Source of the DNA: Collinsella intestinalis DSM 13280
GTDB lineage: Bacteria > Actinomycetota > Coriobacteriia > Coriobacteriales > Coriobacteriaceae
DNA: 64,000 nt
Direction of reading: 5' to 3'
Assembly: GCF_000156175.1 (NCBI RefSeq)
Contig: NZ_GG692710.1
Location: 126,160 to 190,159 of the forward strand
A model generated the notes under the pieces. It was not told the DNA's origin. It ran no database searches and saw only the letters and a list, made by a program, of their open reading frames with translations. The position numbers and the translations under genes were made by a program. This document shows, one piece after another, positions 1 to 7,649 of the stretch (position 1 is its first letter; every line of letters begins with the position of its first letter).

Positions 1-404
1 AGCGCCGCCGCCTGCATGTCGCCGCCGGTCGCCGCCTCGAGCTCGGGCAGGTCGCCTCCCGTTCGCGCGGCATCCATGAGGGCATCGCCAAAGCCCGCGG
101 GAATAACGAGCACGGCGTCGGCCTTGCCGGTCGCGAGCGCATCCTGCAGGGCGAGGGGCTCGTCGGCAACGGTTATGAGCTCGTCCGTCTGGGAGAGCAT
201 CTCCTCGAGCGATTGTGCTACGGCTGATCCGTCGCGATCGACGAGTGCGATGCGGGCGCGGGGAACCTCGGTTGCCTCCCGCGCGCCGCTTCCGCCCACC
301 TCTCCCATGAGCACAACGCCCATGCTCGATAAAAAGCCGATGTAGATGATGAGGTAGAGCGGGTGGCGAAGCGCGATGGTGAGTGCCCGTTTACAGATGT
401 TCAT
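1..404 (-). CDS. ABC-2 type transporter permease, N-terminal part (cut by window edge)
   Basis: Partial reading frame that starts at 404 and runs off the left edge, giving about 134 residues. It begins MNICKRALTIALRHPLYLII, one hydrophobic segment at about residues 13-30, followed by a soluble stretch containing ARIALVDRDGSAVAQSLEEM. That layout (one membrane helix, then a large extracytoplasmic domain) is typical of the YhgE/YhaP class of ABC-2 exporter permeases. A ribosome-binding site (AGGAGGT as read on the minus strand, 411-417) precedes the start. It overlaps the end of the upstream permease by 14 bases, so the two are probably translationally coupled and may form a heterodimeric channel with the ATPase at 1624-2610. 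Substrate unknown; peptide or drug export is an inference from the family. Confidence 0.8.
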   Translation of the reverse strand, partial: MNICKRALTIALRHPLYLIIYIGFLSSMGVVLMGEVGGSGAREATEVPRARIALVDRDGSAVAQSLEEMLSQTDELITVADEPLALQDALATGKADAVLVIPAGFGDALMDAARTGGDLPELEAATGGDMQAAA

Positions 405-1614
405 GCGCGGACCTCCTCATGCAAGCGGCCGATACGGCAAGCAGCACGGCTGCGATGCCGGCGCACGCCGCTAGGCGAAGGGAGAACGGGACGAGTGTGT
501 CGTAGTAGTAGACGGTGTAGAACAGGTCGCGGATCAGGCAGACCGGGTTGAGCCACGTCGCAGCGGGGAAGACATGTGCGACGGTATCGGCGAGCTCCAT
601 CGTGGGCTCTCCGTAGAGGCCGGCAAAAAGCGACAGCAGGCAGGTAAGCGCCGTGAGGATGCCCCTGCGCGAGTCTGAGCCCATACGTCCGGGCAACGCG
701 CCCACCAGGGCTCCGATGCCGCAAGAAAGCAAGCTCGACGCCGCGATTCCAACGAGGCAGAGTCCCTCGCGTCCCGAGAAGTCGATGTGCGCGGTCAGGC
801 AGATGTAACCAAAGGCGATAACCAAAAATGTGGTGGAGACCGCCCAGCAGGCGCCGATGGTGGGGATGAGCAGGCGCATGCGGCTCGTGCCCGAAACGGC
901 GCGCCGCGCGCCGGCGGCGGACGAGGTGGGTTGCAGGCGCCAGACGCTTTCCCCGGCGAGCTGCGCGGCAAAGATCGAGGCCATGCCGAGCAGCGCGTAG
1001 TAGAAGCGCACCATGCTATCGGGCTGGGCATGCGTGAACGAGACCTCCCGCACGGAGACGCCGAGACCGAGTGCATCTTCGAGGGCGATAGGGTCGCTCA
1101 GCGCCGCGGGGTCATGCGCGGAGAGGTCTTCGATGAGCGCCACGCGTTGCAGATAGCTGGTCGCGACCGATTCGAGGATGGCGCGGTTGACGTCGTAGGA
1201 GGCGTCGCTGCTCGTGCCGGACCCGGCGGGGGCGAGGATGATGCGGGGTGCGCCCGCGGCGCTGGCGGAGGGCGTGGCGGTCGACTCTCCCGCAGCGTCG
1301 ACGACGTACGTCCCCGCCACGGACCCCTCGGCGAGCAGGACGCGCGCCTCATCCTCGCCGGCCACGGGATGAACGGCGAGAAGGGGTTCGTCTGCCTCGC
1401 TCAAAGTATCGACTATCTGCGAGAAGGGAGAATCCTCCCAGGCGTCGTCGGCGACGACGGCGACTTTCACCGCCTCGACGGAGCCCGTGGAGCGCATGGG
1501 CTCGAACATGAAGTTGAACACCGTGGCAAGCACGATGGGGAAGATGAGCGTCCATATGACGGCGCTCGGCGTGAGCAGCAGCGTGCGCACGGTCGCTTTG
1601 AAGGTGGTCCACAT
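391..1614 (-). CDS. ABC-2 type transporter permease
   Basis: A 407-residue membrane protein. The N-terminal helix (about residues 12-36, LLLTPSAVIWTLIFPIVLAT) is followed by a soluble domain of about 170 residues with VKVAVVADDAWEDSPFSQ, then five or six helices in the C-terminal half, including GACWAVSTTFLVIAFGYICL. This is the common ABC-2 permease plan with a large extracytoplasmic insertion. It lies nine bases downstream of the ATPase gene stop and overlaps the next permease by 14 bases, so the three form one operon read leftwards. Role: membrane channel of an exporter, possibly for a peptide, lipid or drug; the substrate is not visible from sequence. Confidence 0.85.
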   Translation of the reverse strand: MWTTFKATVRTLLLTPSAVIWTLIFPIVLATVFNFMFEPMRSTGSVEAVKVAVVADDAWEDSPFSQIVDTLSEADEPLLAVHPVAGEDEARVLLAEGSVAGTYVVDAAGESTATPSASAAGAPRIILAPAGSGTSSDASYDVNRAILESVATSYLQRVALIEDLSAHDPAALSDPIALEDALGLGVSVREVSFTHAQPDSMVRFYYALLGMASIFAAQLAGESVWRLQPTSSAAGARRAVSGTSRMRLLIPTIGACWAVSTTFLVIAFGYICLTAHIDFSGREGLCLVGIAASSLLSCGIGALVGALPGRMGSDSRRGILTALTCLLSLFAGLYGEPTMELADTVAHVFPAATWLNPVCLIRDLFYTVYYYDTLVPFSLRLAACAGIAAVLLAVSAACMRRSAHEHL

Positions 1615-1623
1615 GGCGCTCTC

Positions 1624-2610
1624 CTAATCGCGCAGCTCGCGGCCGGTGATCTCGAGAAACACGTCGTTTAAGGTAGGCGGCGCGCAGGTGATGCGGCCCA
1701 GGCGCGCGTTGCCTGCGCGCAGCGATGCGAGGACGTCGGTGAGGTTGTGCTCGCTTGCCTCGCAGGAGACGGTGAGCAGGTTGCCGGCGAGCGAGACGTC
1801 GAGGACGTGGGGCAGCGCGCACAGGCGTTCAAGCTCGCGGGTGGGGAGCGCGTCGCCGTCGCTCGCGCGAGAACCCGGTCTCGCGCGTGGGCCCGAGGGG
1901 TCTTCGAGCTCGATTACGATGCGCTCGCCCGTGCGGGTCGAGCGCTTGAGCTCGTCGGGCGTGCCCTGCGCGAGCGCCCGGCCGTGGTCCATGATCATCA
2001 CTCGGTCGCAGATCTGCTCGACCTCCTCCATGTAATGGCTGGTGTAAACCACCGTCGCCCCTTCGGCTCGCAAGCGCTGGATGCCGTTGAGGATGGCGTT
2101 GCGGCTCTGCGGGTCCACGGCCACGGTGGGCTCGTCAAAGAAGATGAGTTCAGGCTTGTGGGCGATGCCACAGGCGATGTTGAGGCGGCGCAGCAGTCCG
2201 CCCGAGAGCTTGCCGGGGCGAAAGCGGACGAATTCCTCGAGCTCCACGAACTCGATCGCCTCGTCCACAAGCGCGCGACGCTGGGCGCGGTCGTTCACGT
2301 AGAGTGAGCAGAAGTAGTCGATGTTCTCGCGCACGGTAAGCTCGTCGATGACCGCCACCTGTTGCGGAACGATGCCGATTCGGCGCTTGAGGTCGTAGCG
2401 CGTGGGCGCCATGGACTCGCCGAACAGGCGGATGCTGCCGCGGTCGTAGGTGAGAAGGGCGAGCATGCAGTTGATGCTCGTGGTCTTGCCCGAGCCGTTG
2501 GGGCCCAGCAGGCCGAAGATCTCGCCCTGGTCGACGTGCAGGTCGAAGTGGTCGAGGGCGAGCAGCTCGTCGTAGCGTTTGACGAGCCCCTCGATCGCGA
2601 TGACGTCCAT
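1624..2610 (-). CDS. ABC transporter ATP-binding protein (DrrA/CcmA-like)
   Basis: ATPase of 328 residues. It shows Walker A GPNGSGKTTS (about residues 39-48), the signature LSGGLLRRLNIACGIAHKPEL, Walker B LIFFDEP with a D-loop VDPQSRNAI, and the switch histidine in TSHYMEEVEQICDRVMIMD. A C-terminal extension of about 90 residues is usual for DrrA-type export ATPases. The start at 2610 (MDVIAIEGLVKRYDELLAL) is preferred over an upstream in-frame codon because GGAGGAACC lies just before it and the family alignment begins there. It powers the two permeases downstream. A 33-bp palindromic repeat sits in its leader, 14 bases before the start codon, where it could fold in the mRNA. Confidence 0.92.
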   Translation of the reverse strand: MDVIAIEGLVKRYDELLALDHFDLHVDQGEIFGLLGPNGSGKTTSINCMLALLTYDRGSIRLFGESMAPTRYDLKRRIGIVPQQVAVIDELTVRENIDYFCSLYVNDRAQRRALVDEAIEFVELEEFVRFRPGKLSGGLLRRLNIACGIAHKPELIFFDEPTVAVDPQSRNAILNGIQRLRAEGATVVYTSHYMEEVEQICDRVMIMDHGRALAQGTPDELKRSTRTGERIVIELEDPSGPRARPGSRASDGDALPTRELERLCALPHVLDVSLAGNLLTVSCEASEHNLTDVLASLRAGNARLGRITCAPPTLNDVFLEITGRELRD

Positions 2611-2624
2611 GGTTCCTCCGCTCC

Positions 2625-2657
2625 ACCTCAATTTGGGGACAGTCCCTAAATTGAGGT
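2625..2657. repeat. 33-bp palindromic repeat, copy R1
   Basis: Inverted repeat of the form ACCTCAATTTGGGGAC, a central A, then GTCCCTAAATTGAGGT. It is one of several copies in this window (also 3601-3632, 3669-3701, 11597-11629, 36291-36323), all intergenic. This copy lies in the untranslated leader of the ABC ATPase gene at 1624-2610. Confidence 0.9.
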
Positions 2658-2711
2658 TTTCGATTCCGTGCTTGCTGCGAACATGGTGCCCGACGCCCTC
2701 GCAACGCGATA

Positions 2712-2725
2712 GTGACAATTGTCAC
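2712..2725. promoter_or_regulatory. 14-bp perfect palindrome between divergent genes (putative operator)
   Basis: GTGACAATTGTCAC is a perfect dyad in the gap between the ABC operon (leftward) and the LuxR-type gene (rightward), 48 bases before the latter's start codon. Position and symmetry fit a dimeric regulator site; that the neighbouring LuxR-type protein binds here is inference. Confidence 0.5.
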
Positions 2726-2772
2726 GACTTGGTTTTACCTGCCCTAACTTGCTTTTGCTACCATGGGGAGCC

Positions 2773-3600
2773 ATGGAGAGAATCATCGACATAGTGTTGG
2801 TGCTCGTCGCGTGCGCGCTGTTCCGCGTTGCCGCCGGGGTCGTGGGCGCGGCGTCGGCCGTTGCGGGACTCGCGGGGGATGCACTTGCTGTCCCGACGGT
2901 CGTCTGCCTGCTTGTGACGATCATCGCGGTGCTGACATGCGAGTGGGCGCAGGGGAAGTGGTGCGTGCTCGGCCCGTTGGCGTATTGCGTTGTGAGTTCG
3001 TTTGTTCCGGAGGGGCTATTTCTGCTTCCCGCCGTTGTGTACGAGTTGCTCCAATTCGCGCGGGAGCCGCTGCCGTGGCGCGCGGCGCCGATTGCTTTGC
3101 TATTGCCCGTCGCGCGCATGGTGGTCGCGCCGTGTATTTCTGGGACGGAGCTTGCGAGCGTGGGCGCTCTGTCTACGTTGGCGGGGCTGTTGTCCTGGCG
3201 GACGAGCATGCTGCTTGCCCAGCGCGACTTGCGGCATCGGACCCGGGACGAGTTTCGCGCGCACGAGCTGTTCGGCGCGGAGGGATCGAGCGGTGTCGTG
3301 GCGGCGGATGGTTGTTCGGAGCCTAGCGCGGATGTGGTATCCGAGTGCGCCGTAGCTGACGTTGATGCTGCCGCGCGCTCGCCCGAAGGGCGCTGTCGTG
3401 CCGCCTTTTCGGAGTTGACCGAGCGCGAATACGAGGTGGTACGCTTGGTTGCCGAGGGTCTGGACAACCATGAGATCTCCGCCGCCGCGTTCATCAGCGA
3501 AGGCACGGTGCGCAATCGGATCAGTTCCGTTCTGCAAAAGACCGGGCACAAAAACCGCACCCAGCTTGCCGTCGCCTGGTGGCAAGCACGCGAGCGGTAG
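2773..3600 (+). CDS. Membrane-anchored LuxR-family transcriptional regulator
   Basis: A 275-residue protein. The N-terminal 150 residues are hydrophobic, with about five predicted membrane segments (IIDIVLVLVACALFRVAAGV, VPTVVCLLVTIIAVL, GLFLLPAVVYELL and others). A hydrophilic linker follows, then a C-terminal LuxR/GerE helix-turn-helix (FSELTEREYEVVRLVAEGLDNHEI, then SEGTVRNRISSVLQKTGHKN) at about residues 210-270. There is no receiver domain, so any signal is probably sensed in the membrane. Membrane-plus-LuxR architecture is common in Coriobacteriia. The start at 2773 is chosen over an upstream frame because GGGGAG precedes it. It is divergent from the ABC exporter operon and is the likely regulator of that operon (inference). 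Confidence 0.85.
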   Translation: MERIIDIVLVLVACALFRVAAGVVGAASAVAGLAGDALAVPTVVCLLVTIIAVLTCEWAQGKWCVLGPLAYCVVSSFVPEGLFLLPAVVYELLQFAREPLPWRAAPIALLLPVARMVVAPCISGTELASVGALSTLAGLLSWRTSMLLAQRDLRHRTRDEFRAHELFGAEGSSGVVAADGCSEPSADVVSECAVADVDAAARSPEGRCRAAFSELTEREYEVVRLVAEGLDNHEISAAAFISEGTVRNRISSVLQKTGHKNRTQLAVAWWQARER

Positions 3601-3632
3601 CCTCAAATTGGGGACAGGCACTAATTTGAGGT
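3601..3632. repeat. 33-bp palindromic repeat family, copy R2
   Basis: CCTCAAATTGGGGACAGG followed by CACTAATTTGAGG. It starts directly after the TAG of the LuxR-type gene. It is in opposite orientation to the next copy at 3669-3701, judged by the asymmetric core GGGACAGGCAC against GTGCCTGTCCC. Confidence 0.85.
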
Positions 3633-3668
3633 GAGACCGTGCGAGGGGTGAGTGTCGGGGCTGCTAAA

Positions 3669-3701
3669 ACCTCAGATTGGTGCCTGTCCCTATTTTGAGG
3701 T
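3669..3701. repeat. 33-bp palindromic repeat family, copy R3
   Basis: ACCTCAGATTGGTGCC followed by TGTCCCTATTTTGAGGT. Together with R2, 36 bases away and inverted, it forms a BIME-like pair of repeats downstream of the LuxR-type gene. Confidence 0.85.
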
Positions 3702-3766
3702 GCTCATTTAAGGTGAGACGACGCCTTTCAGCGTTTGGGTGAAATAAAACGAATAGAAGGTCGAAC

Positions 3767-3850
3767 ATGAGTGTCTTAGTAGAGGCGCAGCGCGTTGCTA
3801 TCGCTCGTGCCATCGCTGCAAATCCAGACATCGGTGTCGAAGCCGGTTAG
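3767..3850 (+). pseudogene. Remnant of an ABC transporter ATPase (27-codon fragment)
   Basis: A short frame that reads VEAQRVAIARAIAANPDI. This is the stretch just after the ABC signature motif; compare LSGGEAQRVALARAIASCPDI in the intact ATPase at 8206-8961. Walker A, the signature start and Walker B are absent, so it cannot be functional. It lies among palindromic repeats in a gene-poor stretch and is best read as debris from a deleted ABC gene. The match is short, so chance similarity cannot be excluded. Confidence 0.5.
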
Positions 3851-3884
3851 GGTACACCTCAATCCGCCAGAAGAGCCTCTATGC

Positions 3885-3910
3885 ATGATATCACGATATC
3901 GTGATATCAT
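3885..3910. promoter_or_regulatory. 26-bp perfect palindrome upstream of DUF4160/DUF2442 pair (operator)
   Basis: The half-site ATGATATCACGAT is followed by its exact reverse complement, giving a perfect 26-bp dyad that ends 33 bases before the DUF4160 start codon. Length and position fit an autoregulatory operator of a toxin-antitoxin-like operon. The probable binder is the helix-turn-helix part of the DUF2442 protein. Confidence 0.7.
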
Positions 3911-3943
3911 GGGTGAAACTGTTTCAGGGTTAGGAGGATGCTC

Positions 3944-4198
3944 ATGCCAGTGCTGGCACGGTTTTACGGCATAGTAATTCGCATGTACTTTTTGGGATCG
4001 GAGCACAATCCTCCGCATATCCATGCCATTTATGGGGAAGACACAGCCGCCTTTGACATCAGATCTGGCGAAATAATGGACGGTCATCTTCCAAAGCGCG
4101 CTGCCTCATTGGTGAAAGAGTGGATGGCGTTGCACAAGGATGAGCTTATTGAAATGTGGGAGACCCAAGAATTCAAGAAGCTCGATTCACTTGAATAG
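3944..4198 (+). CDS. DUF4160 family protein (putative toxin partner)
   Basis: An 84-residue protein with the DUF4160 pattern: MPVLARFYGIVIRMYF, the invariant EHNPPHIHAIYG, and GHLPKRAASLVKEWMALHKDELIEMW. ATG 3944 is chosen over 3938 because TAGGAGG directly abuts 3938 and is correctly spaced for 3944. The next gene starts three bases after the stop. DUF4160-DUF2442 pairs recur across bacteria and are predicted toxin-antitoxin-like modules; the biochemical activity is not established here. GC content is clearly below the flanking genes, which suggests horizontal acquisition. Confidence 0.85.
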   Translation: MPVLARFYGIVIRMYFLGSEHNPPHIHAIYGEDTAAFDIRSGEIMDGHLPKRAASLVKEWMALHKDELIEMWETQEFKKLDSLE

Positions 4199-4201
4199 GA
4201 G

Positions 4202-4648
4202 ATGCCTGTGTTTCACAAAGTGAAAGAAGTTGTTCCTTTGCAGGACATGAGGCTATGTGTGCGTTTTGCAAATGGATCGACAAAGGAATATGACGTAGAG
4301 AAGCTTGCCGCTCGATTTCCCCAGTTTGCCGCTTTGGAAGATGAGCACCTCTTTGAGGAAGTGCAAGTTGATGTCGGTGGCTATGGCATCGTCTGGAACG
4401 ACGATCTCGACCTTTCTTGCGATGAGCTTTGGAAAAACGGCGTCGACGTGAAGACGCCTTTTGACGGACTCATGGCGTTTTCCGATGCAAGTGAGCTTTG
4501 GGGCCTGAGCGAGTCTGCCCTGCGCAAGGCTGTGGCATATGGAAAGATAGAAGCGGGGATTGACGCACGTAAATTTGGTAAGCAGTGGGTTGTGACCCAA
4601 GAGGCCATGAGGCGAGAGTACGGTAATCCGGTCGAGGTGCTCCGGTAA
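4202..4648 (+). CDS. DUF2442 protein with C-terminal helix-turn-helix (putative antitoxin/repressor)
   Basis: A 148-residue protein in two parts. Residues 1-85 match DUF2442 (LCVRFANGSTKEYDV, GYGIVWNDDLDLSCDELW). Residues about 95-140 form an excisionase-like helix-turn-helix (SELWGLSESALRKAVAYGKI, then GKQWVVTQEAMRREYG). It follows DUF4160 almost without a gap. GTG 4208 is an alternative start, better spaced from the AGGAG. The DNA-binding tail fits autoregulation through the 26-bp palindrome upstream. Antitoxin role is inferred from gene pairing and the DNA-binding domain. Low GC like its partner. Confidence 0.82.
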   Translation: MPVFHKVKEVVPLQDMRLCVRFANGSTKEYDVEKLAARFPQFAALEDEHLFEEVQVDVGGYGIVWNDDLDLSCDELWKNGVDVKTPFDGLMAFSDASELWGLSESALRKAVAYGKIEAGIDARKFGKQWVVTQEAMRREYGNPVEVLR

Positions 4649-4694
4649 TTTCGATGTGTCGTTATCGCAAGGCGGGGTTTGGCTTCTGTTGGTC

Positions 4695-4732
4695 TGAGCA
4701 GGGTGGCTCAACGATCGGAGACACCCTGCTCA
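4695..4732 (+). terminator. Hairpin downstream of DUF2442 gene
   Basis: TGAGCAGGGTG at 4695-4705 pairs with CACCCTGCTCA at 4722-4732 (11 bp, loop 16). It lies between the DUF2442 gene and the convergent MetE-like gene. The T-tract is weak, so termination may be inefficient. Confidence 0.5.
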
Positions 4733-4775
4733 ACTTTGCCAAGCTTCTAAGGTCGCTGAGCAACGAGCGGCGCAG

Positions 4776-5894
4776 TTAGGCCCCCCAGACCTCCTCGGCG
4801 ATGCTGCGCACGAGCGCGATCTTGGCCCACTGCTCGTCCTCGGTGAGCTTGTTGCCGATCTCGCAGCTGGCAAAGCCGCACTGCGGGGAGAGGCAGAGGT
4901 TCTCGAGCGGGACGAAGCGCGCGGCCTCGTGGATGCGCGCGATCACGGTGTCGCGGTCCTCTAACTCGGGGCGCTTGGTGGTCACCAGGCCGAGGACGAC
5001 CTTCTTGCCCGGCGCCACGTGCGCGAGCGGCTCGAAGCCGCCGGAGCGCTCGTCGTCGAACTCCAGGTAGAAGGCGTCGACGTTCTCGCGCGCGAACAGG
5101 ATGGGGGCCACCAGGTCGTACGGGCCACTCGAGGCGTGGGTGGAGTGATAGTTGCCGCGGCACACGTGCGTGGTGACGGCCATGTCGGCGGGGCGTCCCT
5201 CGAGCGCGAGGTTGTTCACGCACAGGTACTTCTCGGCCTCGGCCTCGGGCGTGGAGCCGGCGGCGCGGATGCCCGCCTGGAAGCCCTCGTCTACGAGCGC
5301 GCCCCAGGTGCAGTCATCGAGCTGCAGGTTGCGGCAGCCCGCGGCGTAAAGTTCGGCGATCACGGTGCGGTACGCGGCGCCGATATCCTCGAGCAGCTCG
5401 TCCTCGTTCGGGTAGAAGCTGTGCGTGCGCTCGGCCGCCGCCTCGTCACGGTAAAGCTCGAGCAGGAGCTGGGCGGGGGCGGGGATGGTCTGCTTAGCCG
5501 TGTGCCCAGGCTCCTCGAGCGCCTGAACGAACTTGAAGTGCTCGACGAAGGGGTGGTTCTCACCGGAGATCTTGCCGGTGAGGACGGCTGAGCCGTGCGT
5601 GGTCTCCTCGCCCACGAAGAAATAGCCGTGGTCGAGCTCCACATGCTCGATCCCGCCGAGTCCCCACATGAAGTCGAGGTGCCAGTAGGAGCGGCGGAAC
5701 TCGCCGTCTGTGAGCAGCGGCAGGCCGGCGGCCTTCTGCTTGGCGACAAGCTCGGTGATGCAGGCGTCCTCGACGGCGATGAGACCTGCGTCGTCAAGTT
5801 TGCCGGCGGCGTGTGCGGCTCGGGCCTCCTTGAGCGCCTCCGGGCGCAGGAAGCTACCGACGACGTCGAATCGGGTGGGTGCGATGGCGGCCAT
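4776..5894 (-). CDS. MetE-like cobalamin-independent methyltransferase (YxjG/YxjH family)
   Basis: A 372-residue single-domain protein of the MetE C-terminal-domain family, the size of Bacillus YxjG/YxjH and about half of full MetE. Seen: VVGSFLRP near the N-terminus, TDGEFRRSYWHLDFMWGLGG, NLQLDDCTWG, the zinc-ligand motif THVCRGN, a conserved acidic patch FYLEFDDERSG, and LSPQCGFAS with the last zinc cysteine. It probably moves a methyl group to homocysteine or a related thiol; donor and acceptor are unknown. The start at 5894 follows AAAGGA and avoids a longer upstream frame. The LysR-type gene at 6041-6940, on the same strand 146 bases upstream, is the likely activator, as MetR is for metE (inference). 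Confidence 0.88.
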   Translation of the reverse strand: MAAIAPTRFDVVGSFLRPEALKEARAAHAAGKLDDAGLIAVEDACITELVAKQKAAGLPLLTDGEFRRSYWHLDFMWGLGGIEHVELDHGYFFVGEETTHGSAVLTGKISGENHPFVEHFKFVQALEEPGHTAKQTIPAPAQLLLELYRDEAAAERTHSFYPNEDELLEDIGAAYRTVIAELYAAGCRNLQLDDCTWGALVDEGFQAGIRAAGSTPEAEAEKYLCVNNLALEGRPADMAVTTHVCRGNYHSTHASSGPYDLVAPILFARENVDAFYLEFDDERSGGFEPLAHVAPGKKVVLGLVTTKRPELEDRDTVIARIHEAARFVPLENLCLSPQCGFASCEIGNKLTEDEQWAKIALVRSIAEEVWGA

Positions 5895-6040
5895 GATGGG
5901 TTCCTTTCGGTAGATGCGATATCTGATGAAAGGAGTATGCGGGACGCGCATCCGATTGGGAAATACTTAAAACAATCCAATACCGATAGGAAAAACCTAT
6001 GGAGATAGGTGGGTAACGAAGGCTTGCGATCCCATGGTCA

Positions 6041-6940
6041 TCACGGGATATGCGTGCGGATGGCCTCGACGAACGCCTTCCCATAGCGGGAGAGGTGGGT
6101 GTCGCGCCGCGTGACGATGCCGACTTCCATGCGGTCGTCGACCTCGAGTGGGACGGCGATGATGTCCTCGCCGTTGAGCTCGTGCGAGATCACGCCCGAG
6201 CACACCGTGTAACCATCGAGGCCTATGAGCAGGTTGAACAGGGTCGCGCGGTCGCGCACGCGGATGTTTTTGGAGCGGCCGAGCGTGGACAACGGCTCCT
6301 CGGAGAAGTAGAACGAGTTGAAATCCCCCTGCTCGTAGGAGAGGTACGGAAAGTCTGCAAGATCCTCGAGCGTGACCGAGGCGCGTCCCGACAGGGGATG
6401 GGTCGAGGAGAGGAACACGTGCGCGGCGCATGAGAACAAGGGCTTGAATTCGAGCTCCTCGGCACGCAGCATGCGGCCGATCACGTCGCGATTGGCATCA
6501 GATAGGTAAATCACGCCGAGTTCGCTCTTCATATGGGCGACGTCCTCGATGATCTCGTGCGTCTGCTCCTCGCGCAGGGTGAACTCGTAGCGCGCGGCGT
6601 CGTATGCGCGAATCACGTCGACGAAGGCATTCACAGCGAACGAGTAGTGCTGGCAGGAGACAGCGAAGCGGGGCACGGGTTCGGTGTCGCGTTTGTAACG
6701 CTCCTCGAGCAGGTCCGCCTGTTCGAGCACTTGACGGGCGTAGCCGAGGAACGTCTGGCCCTCGGTGGTGGTCACCATGCCCTTGCTCGTCCGGTCGAAC
6801 ACCGTGATGCCCATCTCGCGTTCCAAATCGCGCACGGCGGCGGTCACGCTCGGTTGCGATACGAAAAGCCGCCGCGCCGCCTCGGTGACGCTGCCGCACG
6901 AGGCCACCTCGACGATGTATCTGAGTTGTTGGAGTTTCAC
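6041..6940 (-). CDS. LysR-family transcriptional regulator
   Basis: A 299-residue protein. The N-terminal winged helix-turn-helix reads LQQLRYIVEVASCGSVTEAA, then SQPSVTAAVRDLEREMGITV (residues 1-60), followed by the periplasmic-binding-like co-inducer domain (FAVSCQHYSFAVNAFVDVIR onwards). The GTG start at 6940 is chosen because AAGGGA lies upstream and the family starts with this helix; longer upstream frames would add unmatched residues. It lies upstream of, and on the same strand as, the MetE-like gene, so control of methionine or methyl-transfer metabolism is plausible but not shown. Confidence 0.9.
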   Translation of the reverse strand: MKLQQLRYIVEVASCGSVTEAARRLFVSQPSVTAAVRDLEREMGITVFDRTSKGMVTTTEGQTFLGYARQVLEQADLLEERYKRDTEPVPRFAVSCQHYSFAVNAFVDVIRAYDAARYEFTLREEQTHEIIEDVAHMKSELGVIYLSDANRDVIGRMLRAEELEFKPLFSCAAHVFLSSTHPLSGRASVTLEDLADFPYLSYEQGDFNSFYFSEEPLSTLGRSKNIRVRDRATLFNLLIGLDGYTVCSGVISHELNGEDIIAVPLEVDDRMEVGIVTRRDTHLSRYGKAFVEAIRTHIP

Positions 6941-7103
6941 CGGGTTCCCTTCCGTTTGCAACTGCCCGTGCCGTACATCTCGTAACGGTTTCGACATATT
7001 ACGACACTCCGACCCTGCCGCTATCCGAGGCGCGAAGCCATCTGCTAGCATGTCAACACTTTACTGAAAGAAAGCGCAGCACGAAAAGACGGAGGACGCG
7101 CAT

Positions 7104-7312
7104 ATGGCGACTGACGGCAACAGGGCAACGACGGCGCGGGCATCTCGTTCAAGGCCACGCCGGACGCCGTCAAGACGGGCGTCGTCGTGCGCATCCCCAA
7201 GCTTTTGCTCGCCGCGGCGATGGGCTTCGCCGTCGCTTGGTTCTTCAACGACGACCTCCTCGGCCTGTCGTCCGTCTCTATCATCGGCGGCATCTCGTTT
7301 TGCAACATCTCA
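7104..7312 (+). pseudogene. Remnant of a 2-keto-3-deoxygluconate permease-like gene
   Basis: A ribosome-binding site (GGAGGA) and an ATG at 7104 open a frame that soon shifts. In the second frame from about 7121 the translation reads NDGAGISFKATPDAVKTG, then VVVRIPKLLLAAAMGFAVAW and LLGLSSVSIIGGISFCN. This resembles the middle of KdgT-type permeases (GAGISxKxxPxALKKG, LFGLSxLAIIAAMTN). There is no room for the other eight or so membrane segments, and the frame breaks, so this is a decayed fragment. Family assignment rests on pattern memory and is moderate. Confidence 0.5.
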
Positions 7313-7313
7313 G

Positions 7314-7460
7314 CTAGAGGGCAGCGGCCTGTAGGATGGCGAACGCCGCGACTCCCGTCACGATGCACCAGACGGGCGACTTGGTTTTGATCCCGACTGC
7401 CGCAACGATGCCAACGGCGGGGCGAAGCTGGGTTCGAAGCTGCGAGTATTCGCCCTGCAT
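7314..7460 (-). pseudogene. C-terminal scrap of an unidentified membrane protein
   Basis: A 48-codon minus-strand frame ending RPAVGIVAAVGIKTKSPVWC followed by IVTGVAAFAILQAAAL and stop. It looks like the last two membrane helices of a transporter, perhaps AzlD-like, with the rest missing. It adjoins the permease remnant, tail to tail, in a 700-base gene-poor stretch. It could be a chance hydrophobic frame. Confidence 0.3.
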
Positions 7461-7649
7461 CCTCACCGCAACGGGCGGTGGCGGAATTGTCGCGATGTGT
7501 TGCTACAATTGTCGCTGCTAGATGGTGGAGCGCAACGGCGGTTGCGAGGATAGTCTTGCGCTGAGGCCCGATGGCCAAAGGGGGTGAAAGCATCCCATGA
7601 CGGCTGCCGTCGGGCCCCGGAATATCAGCGCTACAAGGAGGCTTTCATT

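Larger units (their letters stand above)
6941..7649. other. Gene-poor stretch with decayed fragments
   Basis: About 700 bases between the LysR gene and the XRE gene. It holds the two membrane-protein remnants described separately and nothing intact. The rest (7460-7630) shows no convincing frame, repeat or structured RNA. It reads as a deletion scar of a sugar-acid or amino-acid transport locus. Confidence 0.5.

Noticed and set aside
3776-4087. 103-codon minus-strand frame across the 26-bp palindrome
   Set aside because: It reads backwards through the DUF4160 gene start and the operator; coding signal belongs to the plus strand.
7336-7521. 61-codon plus-strand frame opposite the membrane-protein remnant
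   Set aside because: Composition is a mirror of a hydrophobic minus-strand frame; no ribosome-binding site and no family.
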